This document shows positions 21,221 to 31,742 of a stretch of 64,000 nucleotides of DNA, piece by piece. Position 1 is the first letter of the stretch, and every line of letters begins with the position of its first letter. The notes beneath the pieces were generated by a model. The model was not told the origin of the DNA. It worked only from the letters and a program-made list of their open reading frames with translations, and searched no databases. Source of the DNA: Bacteroidota bacterium (lineage in GTDB: Bacteria; Bacteroidota; Bacteroidia; Flavobacteriales; Flavobacteriaceae); NCBI GenBank assembly GCA_947488545.1, contig CANKZE010000004.1, forward strand, positions 1-64,000. The letters are read 5' to 3'. The translations under genes and the position numbers were made by a program.

Positions 21221-22666
21221 TTAATTCATCTCACTTAATCCAACTGCTTCGCCTTTTAAAGTCCCACTCGTACAACTTAGAATTTTCACATTTACAAAAT
21301 CACCAATTTTATAATTCTCTTTTGGGAAAACCACCGTTATACTTTGTGAATTTCTTCCCGAAAATTCGCTGTCCGATTTTTTTGAAACCTTTTCGATCAA
21401 TACTTCTACCGTTTTTCCTATAAATTCTTCACTTCGAAACCAAGCGTGTTTTTGCTGTAAATCCACAATTTCTTGCAATCTTCGAGCTTTTATTTCTTCC
21501 GAAACATCGTCTTCCATTTTGCGTCCAGCCAATGTTCCTGGGCGTTCAGAATACGAATACATATATCCGAAATTGTATTTTACATATTCCATCAAACTCA
21601 AAGTATCCTGATGATCTTGCTCCGTTTCTGTTGGAAAACCTGCAATCATATCCTGAGAAATCGAACAATCTGGAATTATAGTTCTAATCTTATCAATTAA
21701 ACTCATGTATTCTTCACGAGTGTGCAAACGATTCATTTCCTTTAAAATTCTGTTACATCCCGATTGAACCGGAAGATGAATGTGCTTACAAATATTATCA
21801 TACTTCGCAATAATATGCAAAATGCTTTCGTGCATGTCTTGAGGGTTTGAGGTCGAAAATCGAATTCTCATTTTTGGAAATGCAACCGCTACCATTTCTA
21901 ATAATTGATCAAAATCAACCGCCGTAGCCTTTTGCATTTCACTAGCATTTACAAAATCCTTCTTCAAGCCACCGCCATACCATAAATAACTATCTACATT
22001 CTGACCTAAAAGCGTAATTTCTTTAAACCCTTTATCCCATAAATCTTGAATTTCCGACAAAATACTTTGTGGTTCTCTACTTCGTTCACGACCTCTCGTA
22101 AATGGGACTACACAAAAAGTACACATATTATCGCAACCTCTCGTAATCGAAACCAAAGCCGTAATTCCATTGCTCATTAATCGAACTGGTGAAATATCAC
22201 CGTAAGTTTCCTCCTTCGACAAAATCACATTAATCGCATCGCGACCTTCTTCAACTTCATTCAATAAATTCGGCAAATCTTTATAAGCATCAGGGCCTAC
22301 AACCAAATCCACAATTTTCTCCTCTTCCAAAAATTTATCTTTCAAACGCTCCGCCATACAACCCAAAACTCCCACTTTCATCTTCGGATTTATGCGTTTA
22401 ACGGCATTGTATTTTTCCAAACGCTTGCGAATAGTTTGCTCTGCTTTGTCCCGAATCGAACACGTATTTACCAAAACCAAGTCAGCTTCTTCCAATGTTT
22501 GCGTGGTATTATAACCATTATTCATTAAAATTGAGGCAACAATTTCACTGTCAGAAAAATTCATAGCACATCCATAACTTTCAATATAAAGTTTCTTCGT
22601 GTTTTCGGCTTTTTGTTCTAAAACAAGACTTTCTCCTTGCTTACTTTCTTCAATCGTTTTTTCCAT
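21221..22666 (-). CDS. miaB: tRNA-2-methylthio-N6-dimethylallyladenosine synthase
   Basis: YIESYGCAMNFSDSEIVASIL, RGCDNMCTFCVVPFTRGRERSR, TRAM domain. Confidence 0.95.
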   Translation of the reverse strand: MEKTIEESKQGESLVLEQKAENTKKLYIESYGCAMNFSDSEIVASILMNNGYNTTQTLEEADLVLVNTCSIRDKAEQTIRKRLEKYNAVKRINPKMKVGVLGCMAERLKDKFLEEEKIVDLVVGPDAYKDLPNLLNEVEEGRDAINVILSKEETYGDISPVRLMSNGITALVSITRGCDNMCTFCVVPFTRGRERSREPQSILSEIQDLWDKGFKEITLLGQNVDSYLWYGGGLKKDFVNASEMQKATAVDFDQLLEMVAVAFPKMRIRFSTSNPQDMHESILHIIAKYDNICKHIHLPVQSGCNRILKEMNRLHTREEYMSLIDKIRTIIPDCSISQDMIAGFPTETEQDHQDTLSLMEYVKYNFGYMYSYSERPGTLAGRKMEDDVSEEIKARRLQEIVDLQQKHAWFRSEEFIGKTVEVLIEKVSKKSDSEFSGRNSQSITVVFPKENYKIGDFVNVKILSCTSGTLKGEAVGLSEMN

Positions 22667-22750
22667 TATTAACTATAAAGTGCAAAGATAATGCAATTCC
22701 AATAAATATGACAAGTTGTCAGCCCAAGAATTAACATTATATTATTTAGG

Positions 22751-22894
22751 TAGCTATTCCCGCTTTCCGCTTCAAGTCCTCGCAAAAAAGTGTTGTTTTG
22801 TGATTTTATAATGAGCTTCCTCCAGTCGCTATTATAAAACCATAAAACTAAAAACACTTTTTTTGCTCCGGGCTTTCCACTTCAATCGGGGCTA
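22751..22894. repeat. Intergenic hairpin element with conserved termini (copy 1)
   Basis: tagctattcccgctttccgct... and ...ccacttcaatcggggcta flank a long inverted repeat (gcaaaaaagtgtt...ttttataat / attataaaa...aacacttttttttgc). Confidence 0.65.
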
Positions 22895-23046
22895 TTGTGA
22901 CGATTTTTATATCCAATTTAATTTTTTTTTCTATTTCAAACGCTCTATATAAATGGGCATTTTTCATGAATTTTGATACTTTTAAAAAATCAAAAGTGCA
23001 ATATTTAAAAAAATCATATACTTTTGTCGCAGTTAAATACAATCCA

Positions 23047-25548
23047 ATGACAAAGAATTTAGTAATCGTAGAATCTCCTGCAAAAGCCAAAACTATTGAA
23101 AAATTCCTGGGAAGTGATTTCCAAGTAGAATCAAGTTATGGTCATATTGCCGATTTACCATCTAAAGAAATTGGGGTAGATGTTGCCAATGGGTTCAAAC
23201 CAAAATACGAAGTTTCTGCCGATAAAAAAGCATTGGTTTCCAAACTAAAAACACTAGCTAAAAATGCCGATATGGTTTGGTTAGCGAGTGATGAGGACCG
23301 TGAAGGAGAAGCCATTTCTTGGCACCTAGCCGAAGAATTAAAATTGGATAAAAACAAAACTAAAAGAATTGTATTTCACGAAATTACTAAAACAGCTATC
23401 CTAAAAGCAATCGATAATCCTCGCGAAATCGATTATAATTTGGTAAACGCACAACAAGCTCGAAGAGTTTTAGACCGATTAGTTGGTTACGAACTTTCGC
23501 CAGTACTTTGGAGAAAAATCAAAGGCGGACTTTCAGCCGGTCGTGTTCAATCGGTTTCTGTACGATTAATTGTAGAAAGAGAAAGAGAAATCCAGAATTT
23601 TAATGCCGTTGCGACTTTTTCTATCGTTGCCGAATTTACCAACGAAGCTGGAAAAGCATTTAAGGCTAAATTGCCTAAAAATTTCAATACGAAAAAAGAA
23701 GCCGAAGATTTCTTAAATAAAAATATAGGTTCTACTTATAAAGTAGCCGATTTAGAAACCAAGCCAACAAAAAAATCACCAACCGGACCGTTTACTACTT
23801 CTACTTTACAACAAGAAGCGGCTAGAAAATTGTATTTCCCTGTTGGAATTACCATGCAATTGGCACAACGTTTATACGAAGCGGGTTTGATTACTTATAT
23901 GAGAACAGACAGCGTAAATCTTTCTAAAGAAGCAATGGATGCCGCTCAAGCTGAAATTGTAAAATCTTACGGTGCTGAATTTTCACATCCAAGAAATTTT
24001 GTAAATAAAAGTAAAGGAGCACAAGAAGCTCACGAGGCGATTCGACCAACGGACATGTCACGACACACTGTGAATATCGACAGAGACCAAGCGCGTTTGT
24101 ACGATTTAATTTGGAAAAGAACGTTAGCTTCTCAAATGAGCGATGCCAAATTAGAAAGAACCAATGTAAAAATTGAAGCCAATAATCACGGAGAAGTTTT
24201 TACTGCTTCAGGTGAAGTTTTACTTTTTGAAGGATTCTTAAAAGTGTATCTTGAAGGACACGATGACGACGATGAAGAACAAGAAGGGATGTTGCCTTTA
24301 ATGAAAGTTGATGAAAAATTAGATTGCAATTATATTACTGCAACCGAAAGATATTCCAGAGCAGCAGCGAGATATACTGAGGCTTCATTGGTAAAAAAAT
24401 TAGAAGAATTAGGAATTGGCCGACCATCCACTTATGCACCTACAATTTCAACTATTATCAATAGAAAGTACGTTGAAAAAGGAAATCTTGAAGGTCAAGA
24501 ACGTAAATATGCACAATTGGTATTGCAATCGGGCAAGCTAACAGAGAAAATTCTTAAAGAAAATACAGGTTCTGATAAAGGAAAATTAGTGCCAACAGAC
24601 ATTGGAACTATTGTAACTGATTTCTTGGTAAAGAATTTCGAGTCAATATTAGATTATAATTTCACTGCAAAAGTGGAACAAGATTTTGATGAAATTGCCG
24701 AGGGAAATGTCAATTGGACTAAAATGATGCAAGAATTTTATGATAAATTCCATCCTTCTGTAAAACAAGTAGAAGAACACGCAGAAAGAGAAAGTGGGGA
24801 ACGTATTTTAGGGATTCATCCTGAGAGCGGTAAACCAATTTCTGTTCGTTTAGGGAAATTTGGACCGATGGCTCAAATTGGTGCTTCCGATGACGAAGAT
24901 AAGAAGTTTGCAAGCCTTATGGCCGATCAAAATATTGGGAATATTACTCTTGAAGACGCCTTAAAATTATTCTTATTACCTAAAAATTTAGGAGTTTATA
25001 AAGGAGAAGAAATAGAAATTAATAATGGTCGTTTTGGACCTTATATCAAATTTGGATCGGCATTTATTTCTTTACCAAAAGGAGAAAATCCTACCGATGT
25101 AACTCTAGAAAGAGCGCAAGAATTAATTGATGAAAAAACACTTGCAGACGCACCAATTGCTGTTTATAAAGGCGAAGGTGTGCAAAAAGGTGTTGGTCGT
25201 TTCGGACCATTTATAAAATGGAATGGAGTATTTATTAATGTAAGTAGGAAATACAATTTTGATAATTTATCGCAATCGGATATTGAAGAATTAATTGAAG
25301 ATAAATTACAAAAAAACATCGATAAAGTAATTCACGATTGGAAGGAAGAGGGCATTATTGTTGAGAAAGCACGTTGGGGAAGATCAGTAATTCTAAAAGG
25401 AAAACTTAAAATCGAATTGAGTAAAGACATTGATGCTGCTAATTTGACTTTAGCAGAAGTTCAGGAAATGATTACTAAGAAAACACCAGCAAAGAAAACG
25501 GCAGCGAAAAAACCAGCTGCGAAAAAAGCAGTCTCTAAAAAGAAATAA
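23047..25548 (+). CDS. topA: DNA topoisomerase I
   Basis: MTKNLVIVESPAKAKTIEKFLG, LASDEDREGEAISWHL, TYMRTDSVNLS; Lys/Ala-rich tail; start 23047 rather than 22897. Confidence 0.96.
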   Translation: MTKNLVIVESPAKAKTIEKFLGSDFQVESSYGHIADLPSKEIGVDVANGFKPKYEVSADKKALVSKLKTLAKNADMVWLASDEDREGEAISWHLAEELKLDKNKTKRIVFHEITKTAILKAIDNPREIDYNLVNAQQARRVLDRLVGYELSPVLWRKIKGGLSAGRVQSVSVRLIVEREREIQNFNAVATFSIVAEFTNEAGKAFKAKLPKNFNTKKEAEDFLNKNIGSTYKVADLETKPTKKSPTGPFTTSTLQQEAARKLYFPVGITMQLAQRLYEAGLITYMRTDSVNLSKEAMDAAQAEIVKSYGAEFSHPRNFVNKSKGAQEAHEAIRPTDMSRHTVNIDRDQARLYDLIWKRTLASQMSDAKLERTNVKIEANNHGEVFTASGEVLLFEGFLKVYLEGHDDDDEEQEGMLPLMKVDEKLDCNYITATERYSRAAARYTEASLVKKLEELGIGRPSTYAPTISTIINRKYVEKGNLEGQERKYAQLVLQSGKLTEKILKENTGSDKGKLVPTDIGTIVTDFLVKNFESILDYNFTAKVEQDFDEIAEGNVNWTKMMQEFYDKFHPSVKQVEEHAERESGERILGIHPESGKPISVRLGKFGPMAQIGASDDEDKKFASLMADQNIGNITLEDALKLFLLPKNLGVYKGEEIEINNGRFGPYIKFGSAFISLPKGENPTDVTLERAQELIDEKTLADAPIAVYKGEGVQKGVGRFGPFIKWNGVFINVSRKYNFDNLSQSDIEELIEDKLQKNIDKVIHDWKEEGIIVEKARWGRSVILKGKLKIELSKDIDAANLTLAEVQEMITKKTPAKKTAAKKPAAKKAVSKKK

Positions 25549-25553
25549 TACAA

Positions 25554-26705
25554 ATGGAATTTGATTTTTTAAAACCTATTAATGATGAAGTTCTAGAACT
25601 TGTAAGTGGATTAAATTCCCAACATTTGGGTAGTAAAATTGTATTGCATACCAACGAACAATTTCCGGATCTTAATAAAATTAAAATTGCTATAGTTGGA
25701 GTTTTAGACAATAGAGGCAATTCAAATTCAATTACCGATGTTGATTTAACTACAATACGAAAAGAATTCTATTCACTTTATCCTGGAAATTGGGAAGCTT
25801 CAATTGGCGATTTAGGAGATATTGCTGCAGGAAATACTATTGAAGATACTTATTTTGCATTAAGGAGTGTTGTTTCAAGTTTGATTAAAAACAAAATTAT
25901 CCCAATTGTTATTGGCGGTTCACAAGATTTAACGTATTCTATGTATCGCGCTTATGATACATTGGAACAAATGGTGAACTTGGTTTCCGTTGACAGTAAA
26001 TTCGATTTAGGAAAAGAAAGTGATCCATTATCTTCCAACTCCTATTTAACAAAAATAATAGTGGAAGAACCAAACAATCTTTTCAATTATTGTAACATTG
26101 GTTATCAAACCTTTTATAATTCTCAGGAGGAAATTGATTTGATAGAAAAATTATTTTTTGATGCCTATCGTTTGGGAGATGTATGCAATAATATAGCAAT
26201 TGCTGAACCTGTTTTCAGAGATGCCGATTTAGTTAGTTTGGATTTAGGGTCAATAAAATCGTCAGATTCAGGAAATTTTGTTAAATTTGCTCCTAATGGT
26301 TTTAATGGAAAAGAAATTTGTTCGCTAGCAAGATATGCTGGAATTAGCGATAAAGTGACCTCATTTGGTATCTTTAATCAAAGTAATTCAGAACAAGAAT
26401 CGATTTTGATCTCACAAATAATTTGGTATTTTATTGAGGGTTTTCATTACAGATCAAATGAATATCCGTTTGGCAGTAAAGACAATTATTTGAAGTATAT
26501 CGTGCCTTTAGAAGAGGAAGAGTTGGTTTTTTATAAGAGTGATAAAACGGAAAGATGGTGGATTGAAATACCATTTATTTCACATTTAAATAATAAATTA
26601 AAAAGAAACACGTTATTACCATGTTCACACGATGAGTACATTGTAGCTTGCAATAATGAAATGCCAGAAAGATGGTGGAAAGCACAAAGAAAAAACGTTG
26701 TTTAA
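25554..26705 (+). CDS. Arginase/formimidoylglutamase family hydrolase
   Basis: Ureohydrolase-like: PIVIGGSQDLTYSMYRAY, LVSVDSKFDLG, SLDLGSIKSSDSG. Confidence 0.8.
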   Translation: MEFDFLKPINDEVLELVSGLNSQHLGSKIVLHTNEQFPDLNKIKIAIVGVLDNRGNSNSITDVDLTTIRKEFYSLYPGNWEASIGDLGDIAAGNTIEDTYFALRSVVSSLIKNKIIPIVIGGSQDLTYSMYRAYDTLEQMVNLVSVDSKFDLGKESDPLSSNSYLTKIIVEEPNNLFNYCNIGYQTFYNSQEEIDLIEKLFFDAYRLGDVCNNIAIAEPVFRDADLVSLDLGSIKSSDSGNFVKFAPNGFNGKEICSLARYAGISDKVTSFGIFNQSNSEQESILISQIIWYFIEGFHYRSNEYPFGSKDNYLKYIVPLEEEELVFYKSDKTERWWIEIPFISHLNNKLKRNTLLPCSHDEYIVACNNEMPERWWKAQRKNVV

Positions 26706-26836
26706 CAAATAGTTAAAATTAAATTAATTAAAAATTCGCGACTTTCAGCGATTTTAACCAAAAATAATTGGTTTTTATGAAAATATTAAATAGGTTTACG
26801 CCCTCAAATACAAAAACACACATAATACAAACGCAT

Positions 26837-28243
26837 ATGAAGAAGTTTATTGCATTTACCGCAATTTTATCCTTATTAGTTAGCTGTGGCGGTTCAAGCG
26901 ACAAGGGAGAACTAGTTGGGGCAAAAGGAAAAAAATGGCATCCAGAGAAACCTTTTGGTATGGCTTTAATTCCTGGCGGTGCATTTATTATGGGTAGATC
27001 AAGTGATGATCCTGCAAATTCTCAAGACGCAAACACTAAAACAGTAACTGTTCGTTCTTTTTACATGGACGAAACTGAAATTAGCAATAGCGAATACCGT
27101 CAATTTGTAGAATGGGTAAAAGATTCTACAATTAGAGAAAATTTAGCAATTATGGCAGGCGGAAGTTCAGCGGGTGGTGGTGCTTCAACGGGTGCTGCTT
27201 CTGGAGGTTCTAAGGGAACTATTAATGATTATGCCTATTTAAATGCTGATCCAGCTAATAATCCAAAAGCTACTCCATATGATAAATACATGTTCAATAA
27301 AACGGGTGGATTAGGGAATAATAAACTAAATAGAAAACCTAAATTAATTAAAGCAACAAATAAATATCCAGATGAAGCCTATGCTCAAGTGATGGATGAA
27401 ATGTATCTATCACCAGAAGCTTCTTACAATGGTTTAAAAACAATGGATGCTAATAAACTAATTTATTCATATACTTGGATGGACATTCATGCTGCTGCAA
27501 AAGCAAAAAAGGGAACTCCAAGAGAGAAGTTTATTAAGCAAGAATCAGATGCGATATATCCAGACACAACGGCATGGGTTAAAGATTTTAATTATTCTTT
27601 TAATGAACCAATGCACAATGATTATTTCTGGCACCAAGCCTATGCGCAGTATCCAGTAGTGGGTGTTAATTGGTCTCAGGCAAGAGCATTTTGTGCTTGG
27701 AGAACTTCATATAAAAATGCTTACATCAAAAAGAAAAAGGGGAGAGATCAAGTAAATTCTTTCAGATTGCCTTCAGAAGCAGAATGGGAATATGCAGCTA
27801 GAGGAGGTTTAGAATCTGGAATGTATCCTTGGGGTGGTCCTTATACAAAAAACGACAAAGGGTGTTTTTTAGCTAATTTCAAACCTAACCGAGGAGATTA
27901 TGCAGCAGACAATGCGCTTTATACTGTTGAAGTAAAATCATATGATCCAAATGGATATGGTTTATACAATATGGCTGGAAACGTTGCAGAATGGACGGCT
28001 GATTCTTATGAAAGTGTTTCATATGAATTTACTTCTACTATGAACCCTTCTGTTCAAGATATAGATAACAAAAGAAAAGTGGTAAGAGGCGGTTCGTGGA
28101 AAGACGTGGCTTATTATATTCAAGTAAGTGCAAGAGATTTTGAATACGCTGATACTGCTAGAAGTTATATTGGTTTCAGAACAATTCAAGATTACATGGG
28201 TACCCAAACAACAGGAAAATTGACTAAAAAAGTTAAACAATAA
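26837..28243 (+). CDS. gldK: Gliding motility / T9SS lipoprotein GldK
   Basis: FGE-sulfatase-type domain (IPGGAFIMGRSSDD, SFRLPSEAEWEYAARGG, MAGNVAEWTADSY); lipobox LLVSCGG; operon order K-L-M-N. Confidence 0.95.
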   Translation: MKKFIAFTAILSLLVSCGGSSDKGELVGAKGKKWHPEKPFGMALIPGGAFIMGRSSDDPANSQDANTKTVTVRSFYMDETEISNSEYRQFVEWVKDSTIRENLAIMAGGSSAGGGASTGAASGGSKGTINDYAYLNADPANNPKATPYDKYMFNKTGGLGNNKLNRKPKLIKATNKYPDEAYAQVMDEMYLSPEASYNGLKTMDANKLIYSYTWMDIHAAAKAKKGTPREKFIKQESDAIYPDTTAWVKDFNYSFNEPMHNDYFWHQAYAQYPVVGVNWSQARAFCAWRTSYKNAYIKKKKGRDQVNSFRLPSEAEWEYAARGGLESGMYPWGGPYTKNDKGCFLANFKPNRGDYAADNALYTVEVKSYDPNGYGLYNMAGNVAEWTADSYESVSYEFTSTMNPSVQDIDNKRKVVRGGSWKDVAYYIQVSARDFEYADTARSYIGFRTIQDYMGTQTTGKLTKKVKQ

Positions 28244-28302
28244 ACAATTATCAAATAAACAATTAACAAATTAAACATTAACTAAACTAAATTATTTTTA
28301 TT

Positions 28303-28944
28303 ATGGCATTAATACCAAAAAAAACAATGAACTTTGCTTACGGAATGGGGGCAGCAGTAGTAATCGTAGGAGCATTATTTAAAATCCAACACTGGACTGG
28401 CGCAAGTCAATTACTTATTATTGGATTGTTAACAGAAGCTTTCATTTTTGGATTGTCTGCATTTGATCCTGTTGACACAGAATACAAATGGGAAAATGTT
28501 TACCCACAGTTAGTTGATGAAAACGCTGCACCTTCTAAAGTTAACAAAGCAAAATCAAATGATGATGGAGATGCTGAAGGAATGTTGTCTAAAAAATTAG
28601 ATGCCATGTTGAAAGAGGCTAAAATTGATGGTGAGTTAATGGCTAGCTTAGGAAACAGTATCAAAAACTTTGAAGCTGCTTCTAAAACTATTGCTCCAAC
28701 AGCTGAATCATTGGCTTCTACTAAAAAATACAGCGATGAATTAACATTGGCTGCTACACAAATGGAATCAATCAACGCATTGTATAAAATCCAATTGGAT
28801 AGCGCTTCTAAAACTACTCAATTGAATGAAGAAGTTGCTGAAAATAGCGTTAAATTAAACCAACAAATGCAATCATTAACTTCAAACTTGTCTTCATTGA
28901 ACAATGTTTATGGAGGAATGCTTTCTGCAATGAGTAACAAATAA
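28303..28944 (+). CDS. gldL: Gliding motility / T9SS inner membrane motor protein GldL
   Basis: GMGAAVVIVGALFKIQHWTGASQLLIIGLLTEAFIFGLSAF. Confidence 0.96.
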   Translation: MALIPKKTMNFAYGMGAAVVIVGALFKIQHWTGASQLLIIGLLTEAFIFGLSAFDPVDTEYKWENVYPQLVDENAAPSKVNKAKSNDDGDAEGMLSKKLDAMLKEAKIDGELMASLGNSIKNFEAASKTIAPTAESLASTKKYSDELTLAATQMESINALYKIQLDSASKTTQLNEEVAENSVKLNQQMQSLTSNLSSLNNVYGGMLSAMSNK

Positions 28945-28987
28945 TAATTAGTTTTTAAACTATATTAATTAACAATAAAACTAATTA
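28945..28987 (+). promoter_or_regulatory. Inverted repeat in gldL-gldM spacer
   Basis: TAATTAGTTTT (28945-28955) / AAAACTAATTA (28977-28987), perfect 11 bp, 6 nt before the gldM ATG. Confidence 0.6.
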
Positions 28988-28993
28988 GAAAAA

Positions 28994-30547
28994 ATGGCAG
29001 GAGGAAAATTAAGCCCTAGACAGAAGATGATTAACCTGATGTATCTGGTTTTCATCGCTATGTTAGCATTAAACATGTCCAAAGAAGTGCTTTCAGCTTT
29101 TGGATTAATGAATGAAAAATTTGAAGTGGTAAATAAGTTCTCAGAAGATTATAATAACAGTTTATTTTCTTCATTAGAGACAAAAGCATCTGAAAATGCA
29201 GCTCAGTTTGGAGTGCCTTACAGTAAAGCACAAAAAGTGCAACAGATTTCTAAAGAATTATATACCTATCTAGGAACATTAAAAAGCGATGTTTCTAAAG
29301 AATTTGAAAAAGAAGATGATGGTAAACTTCCATATGAGCAAATGGATAAAGGTGGTTACATCGATGAAAACTGGTTTGAAGGAGATGGATATTCCTCTAA
29401 GGGAAAAGAAATCATGGCTAAACTAGAAAAATATAAAAAAGATATCGCAGCAGTTTTTGGTGTAGATGTAAAATATAAAATTATCCTTGAGAATTTAAAC
29501 AAGAAGTTCAATTTTGATAACGTTATTGATAGAGAGAAAGTTTCTAAAAAATACCTTTCGTATCATTTTGAAGGTTTTCCTGCAATTGCTTCTATCGCTA
29601 AATTAACTAGTATTCAAAACGATGTTAAGTCAGTTGAGCAAGATATTTACAATGCATTAATTGGAAATACTACAGCTCAAACGGCTTCTATGAAAAACTA
29701 CAAAGCGATTGTAATCATGGATAAATCTTTATTTTTCCAAGGCGAAACAGTAACTGGTAGAGTAGTTTTAGGTAGATATGATGAAACCACAGTTCCAACT
29801 TCTGTAAGTGTTGGTGGAGCAAGTGTTTCTATGGAAAACGGACAAGCTATTTTCAAAATGAGTGCAGGTGCAGTTGGAGATCATGATATTAAAGGTAAAT
29901 TCACTTTTAAAGAAGATGAAAAACTAATTCCTATTGATATTGAAGGAAAATATGCAGTTGTTCCTAAACCAAACACAGCTTCAATTTCTTCTGACAACAT
30001 GAAAGTGATTTATAAAGGGGTGAATAACCCAATGACTATTTCATTTCCTGGAATTTCTGATAATAATGTAACAGTTAGCGCTCAGGGTATTAAAAAATCT
30101 GGAAACAGCCAATACGTATGGAATATAGGTGATTTTCCTGGAAAAGAGGTTTTCGTTACTGTTAATGCAAAATTACCTGATGGAAAATCAGTTAGCGATA
30201 AACAAAAATTTAGAGTAAAAGACATTCCTCCTGCAACGGCTTTACTGAACGGAAAAGCCGGAACTACAATTGGTTCTAAAGGAGAGATTTCTTCTGCTAC
30301 AATTACTGCTGATTTCGGTGATTTTGGTAAAGATTATAAAGTTACTGCTACTGTAAAATCATTTAATGCCGTAATTAATAAAGTAAGCTATCCATGTCCT
30401 GGAGGTTCTTTAAGTCCTGCAGCTGCGAATGCTATTAAGAATTTAGGGAAAAATGATGTTATTTTGATTGATCAAATACAAGTTGTAACTAACACAGGTA
30501 TTAAGCCTAAAACTGTTTTTTCTTGTTCGTTTAGAATTAATAACTAA
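28994..30547 (+). CDS. gldM: Gliding motility / T9SS protein GldM
   Basis: MAGGKLSPRQKMINLMYLVFIAMLALNMSKEVLSAFGLMNEKF. Confidence 0.97.
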   Translation: MAGGKLSPRQKMINLMYLVFIAMLALNMSKEVLSAFGLMNEKFEVVNKFSEDYNNSLFSSLETKASENAAQFGVPYSKAQKVQQISKELYTYLGTLKSDVSKEFEKEDDGKLPYEQMDKGGYIDENWFEGDGYSSKGKEIMAKLEKYKKDIAAVFGVDVKYKIILENLNKKFNFDNVIDREKVSKKYLSYHFEGFPAIASIAKLTSIQNDVKSVEQDIYNALIGNTTAQTASMKNYKAIVIMDKSLFFQGETVTGRVVLGRYDETTVPTSVSVGGASVSMENGQAIFKMSAGAVGDHDIKGKFTFKEDEKLIPIDIEGKYAVVPKPNTASISSDNMKVIYKGVNNPMTISFPGISDNNVTVSAQGIKKSGNSQYVWNIGDFPGKEVFVTVNAKLPDGKSVSDKQKFRVKDIPPATALLNGKAGTTIGSKGEISSATITADFGDFGKDYKVTATVKSFNAVINKVSYPCPGGSLSPAAANAIKNLGKNDVILIDQIQVVTNTGIKPKTVFSCSFRINN

Positions 30548-30558
30548 AATTATATAAT

Positions 30559-31644
30559 ATGTTAAGATATTCTTTTATTTTATTTTTATTGACTTCACTT
30601 AATTGTATTGGTCAGTCAAATTTATTGAATGCAAAAAAGCCAATTGAAATAGGCTTAAAAACTGCTAATCAAATAAAGTATGACAATACAAAACCTTTGG
30701 ATTATGGTTATATTGATGACCGTGATGTGATGTTTGGTAAAAGAGTATGGGAGTTTATCGATATCGACCAAAGAATTAATTTCCCTTTGTACTATCCTAC
30801 AAAACCTTTGATGGATAGAAAGCCTCTTTTTGATGTTTTAAGGGAATATGTTCAATCGGGCGAAAAAAACAAAATTAACATTAAAGATTTTTGTTTTCAA
30901 GATGACTATTTTAGCATTCCTCTTGATGCAGCTGAAGCCGAAAGTAAATTCAATGACTTTAGATTAACAAAAGATGGAGATGAAAATGTTACTAAAAATT
31001 TCAATCCTTCAAAAATTGATCCTGCTGTAGATCCATCTGGATATAGAAAATTATGCTTGAAATTAATTGAAGACAAGAAACTAAAAGAGGGTCCTGATTA
31101 TAAAACGGCAGAATTAAACGCTGTTGATGTTAAAGGATACAAAATTCAAGGATATTGGTACTTTGATAAAAGATTGGCTGAATTAAAATACCGTTTAATC
31201 GCAATAGCACCAGTTGCATCGTCAGCAAAAAGTATTGTTGACGCAACTATGGGGCAACAAGAAATAGAAGATGAGTATACTCAAATAGTTGCAAATCAAG
31301 GTACTCTTTTAACTCCTCAACAAGAGGATGAGAAGAAAGCAAAACTAAAGATTTACGAAGAAATGAGTGCTCCGGATGTTTTGTTTTGGGTTTACTACCC
31401 TGCAATTAGAAATATTTTAAAACTTAATCCTACTTTCAACGATAGAAATAGCTCTAAACCAATTAATTTTGATGATTTATTGCTTTCTAGACATTTTAAT
31501 GCTGTAATTTACAAAGAGGAAAATGTACAAGGTGATAGAATGATCGAAAAGTACAAGCCTAATAATGCTATGGATCAACTATTAGAAGCGGAAAGAGTAA
31601 AAGACAAAATTCGTGATTTCGAACACGATCTATGGAATTACTAA
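30559..31644 (+). CDS. gldN: Gliding motility / T9SS protein GldN
   Basis: Operon position; DVMFGKRVWEFIDIDQRINFPLYYPT. Confidence 0.95.
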   Translation: MLRYSFILFLLTSLNCIGQSNLLNAKKPIEIGLKTANQIKYDNTKPLDYGYIDDRDVMFGKRVWEFIDIDQRINFPLYYPTKPLMDRKPLFDVLREYVQSGEKNKINIKDFCFQDDYFSIPLDAAEAESKFNDFRLTKDGDENVTKNFNPSKIDPAVDPSGYRKLCLKLIEDKKLKEGPDYKTAELNAVDVKGYKIQGYWYFDKRLAELKYRLIAIAPVASSAKSIVDATMGQQEIEDEYTQIVANQGTLLTPQQEDEKKAKLKIYEEMSAPDVLFWVYYPAIRNILKLNPTFNDRNSSKPINFDDLLLSRHFNAVIYKEENVQGDRMIEKYKPNNAMDQLLEAERVKDKIRDFEHDLWNY

Positions 31645-31662
31645 TATTCAATATTTAAATTA

Positions 31663-31687
31663 AAACTCTTATCATTGATAAGAGTTT
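31663..31687 (+). terminator. Terminator of the gldKLMN operon
   Basis: AAACTCTTAT-cattg-ATAAGAGTTT then T-run. Confidence 0.88.
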
Positions 31688-31742
31688 TTTATTTTAAACA
31701 AATCTCTTGTTATTTATTTTTTTCTTCTTTAAACTCCTATAA

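Noticed and set aside
22897-23046. 50-aa N-terminal extension of TopA in the ORF track
   Set aside because: TopA normally starts MxKNLVIVESPAKAKTI. A -7-like TACTTTTG box at 23019-23026 lies inside the extension, so the true start is 23047.
22848-23090. 80-aa minus ORF overlapping the topA 5' region
   Set aside because: Lies across the topA start and the hairpin element; no signal or domain. It is better explained by repeat plus promoter DNA.
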